Origin: Paenibacillus sp. Root444D2
Lineage (GTDB): Bacteria; Bacillota; Bacilli; Paenibacillales; NBRC-103111
NCBI RefSeq assembly: GCF_001426375.1
Contig: NZ_LMEO01000053.1
Coordinates: 146,152 to 210,151, forward strand
Direction: 5' to 3'
Length of the DNA: 64,000 nt
Shown here one piece after another: positions 60,571-64,000 of the stretch. The translations under genes were made by a program, and so were the position numbers. A model generated the notes under the pieces. It searched no databases, was not told where the DNA came from, and saw only the letters and a program-made list of their open reading frames with translations. How positions within the stretch are numbered: position 1 is the stretch's first letter; the number at the start of each line of letters is the position of its first letter.

Positions 60571-62817
60571 CTATTTAGCTTCGTTCAGACCACTATTACT
60601 CGCATATTGACCGGGTGAGACGCCCTCATATTTGCGGAACATGCGAATGAAGGTGTTAACGTTATTACAGCCCACCCGCAAAGCCAGCTCGGCGATTTTC
60701 ACCTTCTCCGTGTCCATAATTTCTTTGGCCTTCTTCACCCGGTATAAGTTTAAGTAATCCTTGAAGTTCTCACCCGTATGCTTCTTGAAGGCTCCGCTAA
60801 TATAGCCAAGTGAGAATCGATGCATCTCCGCAATCTCCGACAAAGACAGGTCGCGAGTGTAATGCTCATGCACGTAGTCGACGATGCCTTGCATCTGCGT
60901 CTGATCCAGCATCTTCTGCTCCGAATGAATGAGTCCGATCAACCGCTCGAACAGCTCGAACAAGGCCGACCTTGCCTCGGCATCCTCAGCCGCATGATGA
61001 AGCTTCCGGAGTGCCTCCGCCACTTCGCCCTCATCCGTATCCAGTACTTTGTTCAACTGCTGGAGAATTCGGTTTACCGTATTTTGTAGAGCGTATACGA
61101 AATGCGTCCAGCCGGTCCCGCCGATCGCCTCCCTGCTCCGATTCTCATCCAACAACCGCTGCAGCAGAAGGAAAACGTTCTCCCGTTGTCCGCGAATGAC
61201 GCTCCCGATCAGCTCGCGCTCCCCATCGAGCGGATAATAAAAGCGGTCGTTCATCTGGCCATCCAGATCGCTTCGGACGATGACGAGACGGGACGTGCGC
61301 AGTACCCCATAATCCAGCCACTGCACCGCCTGCCGGTAAGCCCGTTCCCACTCGCCGCCCGCCAGAACCGGGTCGCCAAGCGCAGCGACCAGACGCAAGC
61401 CGACGCTTGCCTCGATCTCCATCAGCACCGAGCTGACGATCCGCTTCGCCCGTTCGCTATCATCCCCCTGCAGCATGATGCCCATGCGGCGGTAGTCGAA
61501 ATCGAATACTTCGCATAAGCCTTCCTCACTCAGCCGCTCCGAGAGCAGCAATTGAAGCTGCGACTTAAACGTGACCAGAGCTTCCTTCGTGTAGTGACTC
61601 GCCACCTCCGAGTAGCTGGCGAATTCAACCACGCATACCAGACTTGGCGAGGCTAGCCAGACGAGGCCGTGCTTCTCCAGCTCAGCGGCCGCCCGTTCCT
61701 GCGGCAGCAAGCCATGGAGCAAGTCCCGCAGCAGCTTGTCCTTAAGCGAAACCTTGCTTTGCATCATCGCTTCCCGCATCTGTTCGTTAGCTCTCTTCAT
61801 CCGGGCTGTCGTATCGCGTATAAACGTAAATTCATCCCTTTCCTCCGACTCCTTCTCCTCTAAGTCTTCATCCGAGCGCAGCAAGCTGACGACATGCCCG
61901 ATCGGCAGGTACATCCGGCGGGAAATCCAGTAGGCCAAGCCCCCGCCGAGCAGCAGCAGCAGTACATAGACAAAGCCCGTTACCGTCAACTGTTCCTTCA
62001 TCGCCGACCAGGGGGCGAACCGTTCCGCCACGTAGACAAACGTCCAAGTCGGCAACACCTGAGAGCGCAGCGTATGCACGGACAGACCGTCTCGGAACGA
62101 AAGGCCGTCTTTTCCTGACTGAACCGTCGGGAGCACGTTGTCGCGAACCTCATCTTTCCGCTCCGGCTGGAAAGCGGACTTGTAGGCGAGAAGCCGCTCC
62201 CCATCCAGAATGGCGATGGCACTTTCGCCGTCGAGCCCGAGTACCGGAAGTAGATAGCGTTCGTGGAAGGATAAATAGAAATACAAAGCGCTGCCCGGGA
62301 GCGCTTCCACTTTTTTCGTAAGTGTAATCAGGGTATCGGCTTCGTATGGCTTCGGCGTCCGGCGCACCCCCATGTCTTCTGCCTCGTCCGAATCAGGCGT
62401 CAAGCCCATTTCACTCCAGTACCGGTCCTTTGTAATCGTGTTGCTGGGCGTGATAACCAGATCGTCATTGTCCTTGGTAATGTCGATACGGTAACCGAAA
62501 TCACGGAACGCATTGCTGCTCTTCTGAAGCTCATTGTAGATGCTCGTAATGTTCGCATAGTCCCGTTGCGGATTGCGTGCATATGCGACAATCGATTCCT
62601 GTTCCTTCATCTGGTCCGACAGCGTAAGTGCGAAGCGCAGTTTCATATCCGCCTGATCTCGCATCTGTTCCAGATAGACCGCCTGTTTGCGGTACAATTC
62701 CCGGTTGACGTGTTCGTTGCTCTGGTAAATGAACAAGCCTGCCGCGATCAGCGTGTAGAGAATCACCAGCACCAGATAGGCGGACAGCAGCTTGAGAAAA
62801 AATCTTTTTTTGATCAT
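60571..62817 (-). CDS. Membrane AraC-type regulator (YesN/sensor type) for the CUT1 locus
   Basis: 748 residues. N-terminal helix (LLSAYLVLVILYTLIAAGLFIYQ), a large extracellular sensor region (~40-290), a second helix (FVYVLLLLLGGGLAYWIS) with a HAMP-like linker, a central coiled-coil/degenerate region and a C-terminal AraC HTH pair (DLSLSEIAEMHRFSLGYISGAF; IAELALRVGCNNVNTFIRMFRKYEG, read in parts). This one-component design senses an extracellular sugar and acts on DNA. It precedes the permease genes on the same strand and is probably their activator. GGAGGG precedes the ATG. Confidence 0.9.
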   Translation of the reverse strand: MIKKRFFLKLLSAYLVLVILYTLIAAGLFIYQSNEHVNRELYRKQAVYLEQMRDQADMKLRFALTLSDQMKEQESIVAYARNPQRDYANITSIYNELQKSSNAFRDFGYRIDITKDNDDLVITPSNTITKDRYWSEMGLTPDSDEAEDMGVRRTPKPYEADTLITLTKKVEALPGSALYFYLSFHERYLLPVLGLDGESAIAILDGERLLAYKSAFQPERKDEVRDNVLPTVQSGKDGLSFRDGLSVHTLRSQVLPTWTFVYVAERFAPWSAMKEQLTVTGFVYVLLLLLGGGLAYWISRRMYLPIGHVVSLLRSDEDLEEKESEERDEFTFIRDTTARMKRANEQMREAMMQSKVSLKDKLLRDLLHGLLPQERAAAELEKHGLVWLASPSLVCVVEFASYSEVASHYTKEALVTFKSQLQLLLSERLSEEGLCEVFDFDYRRMGIMLQGDDSERAKRIVSSVLMEIEASVGLRLVAALGDPVLAGGEWERAYRQAVQWLDYGVLRTSRLVIVRSDLDGQMNDRFYYPLDGERELIGSVIRGQRENVFLLLQRLLDENRSREAIGGTGWTHFVYALQNTVNRILQQLNKVLDTDEGEVAEALRKLHHAAEDAEARSALFELFERLIGLIHSEQKMLDQTQMQGIVDYVHEHYTRDLSLSEIAEMHRFSLGYISGAFKKHTGENFKDYLNLYRVKKAKEIMDTEKVKIAELALRVGCNNVNTFIRMFRKYEGVSPGQYASNSGLNEAK

Positions 62818-63084
62818 GGGAACCCTCCTCTATCTACGAAAGAGATTCAGATACTATAACCGGAAGGAGCCGGTCTGTCTATCGTCATTATTTTGCTATC
62901 TCGATTTCTTCACGAATCCGCTCTCGGAGCTGTCGTACTGCCGCAGATGCATTATCTTGAAGAAGACGCCTCAATTGATCAGCCTCAGATTACAGCATGT
63001 CATTCTCCAAGCGTAACTGACGGTCCTCGGCCTGCAAGCGTTATTCTCAGCATGTACATACGCGACAACAATATCATGTAAAAG

Positions 63085-63113
63085 AAAAAAACCCTTCTTA
63101 GGAAGGGTTTCGT
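63085..63113 (-). terminator. Terminator of the eight-tRNA cluster
   Basis: AAACCCTTC-CTAA-GAAGGGTTT stem followed, reading leftward, by TTTTCTTTT. No gene is supported from 62818 to 63084. Confidence 0.8.
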
Positions 63114-63126
63114 GCGTAGAGTATGA

Positions 63127-63211
63127 TGCGGTCAAGAGGACTCGAACCTCCACGGGGGGTTAGCCCACACGGACCTGAACCGTGCGCGTCTGCCAATTCC
63201 GCCATGACCGC
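63127..63211 (-). tRNA. tRNA-Leu (CAG)
   Basis: Acceptor GCGGTCA/TGACCGC, long variable arm, anticodon loop TTCAGGT. No encoded CCA. Confidence 0.94.
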
Positions 63212-63255
63212 AAAATCAGAGAAACTTTAGACGTAGTCTAAAGTTCCTTATACTA

Positions 63256-63330
63256 CTGAGTCATGTAGGATTCGAACCTACGACACCCTGATTAAAAGTC
63301 AGGTGCTCTACCAACTGAGCTAATGACTCA
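63256..63330 (-). tRNA. tRNA-Lys (TTT)
   Basis: Acceptor TGAGTCA/TGACTCA, anticodon loop CTTTTAA. Confidence 0.95.
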
Positions 63331-63348
63331 TGTCCAGAAATAAAAAAA

Positions 63349-63425
63349 TGGCGGAGCTGACGGGATTCGAACCCGCGGTCTCCTGCGTGACAGGCAGGCA
63401 TGTTGGGCCACTACACCACAGCTCC
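63349..63425 (-). tRNA. tRNA-Asp (GTC)
   Basis: Acceptor GGAGCTG/CAGCTCC, anticodon loop CTGTCAC, encoded CCA. Confidence 0.95.
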
Positions 63426-63455
63426 ACACTATGTAAACAACTCTCAAAAAGAGTT

Positions 63456-63532
<77 letters not shown>

Positions 63533-63568
63533 ACATTACTAGCATGATATTTTATTATAGATAAAATA

Positions 63569-63644
63569 TGGTGGAGGCTGACGGGATCGAACCGCCGACC
63601 CTCTGCTTGTAAGGCAGATGCTCTCCCAGCTGAGCTAAGCCTCC
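63569..63644 (-). tRNA. tRNA-Val (TAC)
   Basis: Acceptor GGAGGCT/AGCCTCC, anticodon loop CTTACAA, encoded CCA. Confidence 0.95.
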
Positions 63645-63667
63645 ATGGGATAGAACTAGAAAAATGA

Positions 63668-63742
63668 TGGTGACCCGTAGGGGACTCGAACCCCTGTTAC
63701 CTCCGTGAAAGGGAGGTGTCTTAACCACTTGACCAACGGGCC
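63668..63742 (-). tRNA. tRNA-Glu (TTC)
   Basis: Acceptor GGCCCGT/ACGGGTC, anticodon loop CTTTCAC, encoded CCA. Confidence 0.95.
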
Positions 63743-63778
63743 TCGTAAACAGGCTTTTCTTATGTAAAAGTTTATTGG

Positions 63779-63870
63779 TGGCGGAGAGAGAGGGATTCGA
63801 ACCCTCGAGACGCTTGTGACGCCTACACGATTTCCAATCGTGCTCCTTCGGCCAGCTCGGACACCTCTCC
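63779..63870 (-). tRNA. tRNA-Ser (GGA)
   Basis: Long variable arm, anticodon loop TTGGAAA, encoded CCA. Confidence 0.95.
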
Positions 63871-63897
63871 ATGAAAAGCCTGATATGTTATAAAAAA

Positions 63898-63973
63898 TGG
63901 CTCCCCGAACAGGACTCGAACCTGTGACAACTCGATTAACAGTCGAGTGCTCTACCAACTGAGCTATCAGGGA
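63898..63973 (-). tRNA. tRNA-Asn (GTT)
   Basis: Acceptor TCCCTGA/TCGGGGA, anticodon loop CTGTTAA, encoded CCA. First tRNA after 5S in transcription order. Confidence 0.95.
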
Positions 63974-63977
63974 AAAC

Positions 63978-64000
63978 TGCTTGGCAACGTTCTACTCTCC
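63978..64000 (-). rRNA. 5S ribosomal RNA, 3' end (partial)
   Basis: Reading leftward the window opens with GGAGAGTAGAACGTTGCCAA, the usual 3' end of Bacillales 5S rRNA. The rest of the rRNA operon lies to the right. Confidence 0.85.

Noticed and set aside
62893..63081. 62-codon frame before the tRNA cluster
   Set aside because: No ribosome site and no protein-like pattern; it runs into the tRNA terminator.

Overview
The window looks like chromosomal DNA of a spore-forming, Gram-positive bacterium of the Paenibacillaceae (Paenibacillus or a close relative). This rests on strong AGGAGG-type ribosome binding sites, a YyaC-type sporulation protein, a SpoIIM-domain protein, stalk domains of the copper-amine-oxidase-N type fused to secreted enzymes, a c-di-AMP (ydaO/yuaA) riboswitch before an NlpC/P60 hydrolase, a YesN-like membrane AraC regulator next to a CUT1 sugar transporter, and Bacillales-type rRNA/tRNA clusters. 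No phage, insertion sequence or CRISPR-Cas locus was recognised.

Layout. 0-4 kb: end of an HssS-like sensor kinase, an MMPL exporter and a small orphan gene, then an array of small hairpin repeats. 4.3-7.6 kb: GH4 alpha-galactosidase with a divergent AraC regulator, a possible spore-surface protein and a Dabb protein. 7.7-15.6 kb: a membrane/stress module: RDD protein and a divergent SpoIIM-domain protein, then (minus strand) membrane protein, DUF4129, DUF4350, MoxR ATPase and DUF58. 15.7-23.8 kb: diguanylate cyclase, topoisomerase III, signal peptidase II, HAD phosphatase and several small membrane or orphan proteins. 24-36.4 kb: an accessory redox/regulator region with a TetX-like monooxygenase, two near-duplicate aldo/keto reductases, an MFS exporter, AraC, two TetR and a TrmB regulator, a SRPBCC/NAD(P)H-reductase pair, malate:quinone oxidoreductase and an EamA exporter. 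36.4-39.5 kb: small genes and a decayed GH51 arabinofuranosidase fragment. 39.5-47.2 kb: ABC exporter, YyaC, glycosyltransferase, phosphodiester glycosidase, riboswitch-controlled NlpC/P60 hydrolase and a YdjM-like membrane protein. 47.2-48.8 kb: a repeat-rich stretch without a convincing gene, ending in four tRNA genes. 48.9-51.8 kb: AIM24, coiled-coil membrane protein, GyrI-like protein, ferritin and a Fur-box-controlled DUF1450 protein. 52-62.8 kb: a GC-richer polysaccharide-utilisation locus, all on the minus strand: YesN-like regulator, two permeases, binding lipoprotein and a 1639-residue secreted beta-helix enzyme. 63.1-64 kb: eight tRNA genes and the 3' end of a 5S rRNA, read leftward.

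The points most worth a second look are: (1) two arrays of a 23-bp hairpin repeat, about 44 kb apart, with the same 51-52/59-bp spacing and the same internal flip of orientation; (2) a shared 5' leader (ATGCTTACGATGC, a hairpin, then AAGGAGG) before two unrelated genes, which also reads as a short upstream ORF; (3) abrupt GC-rich patches inside otherwise ordinary genes; (4) the GC-rich carbohydrate locus lying between what look like two halves of one tRNA cluster. All gene calls come from reading the sequence; no database search was run.
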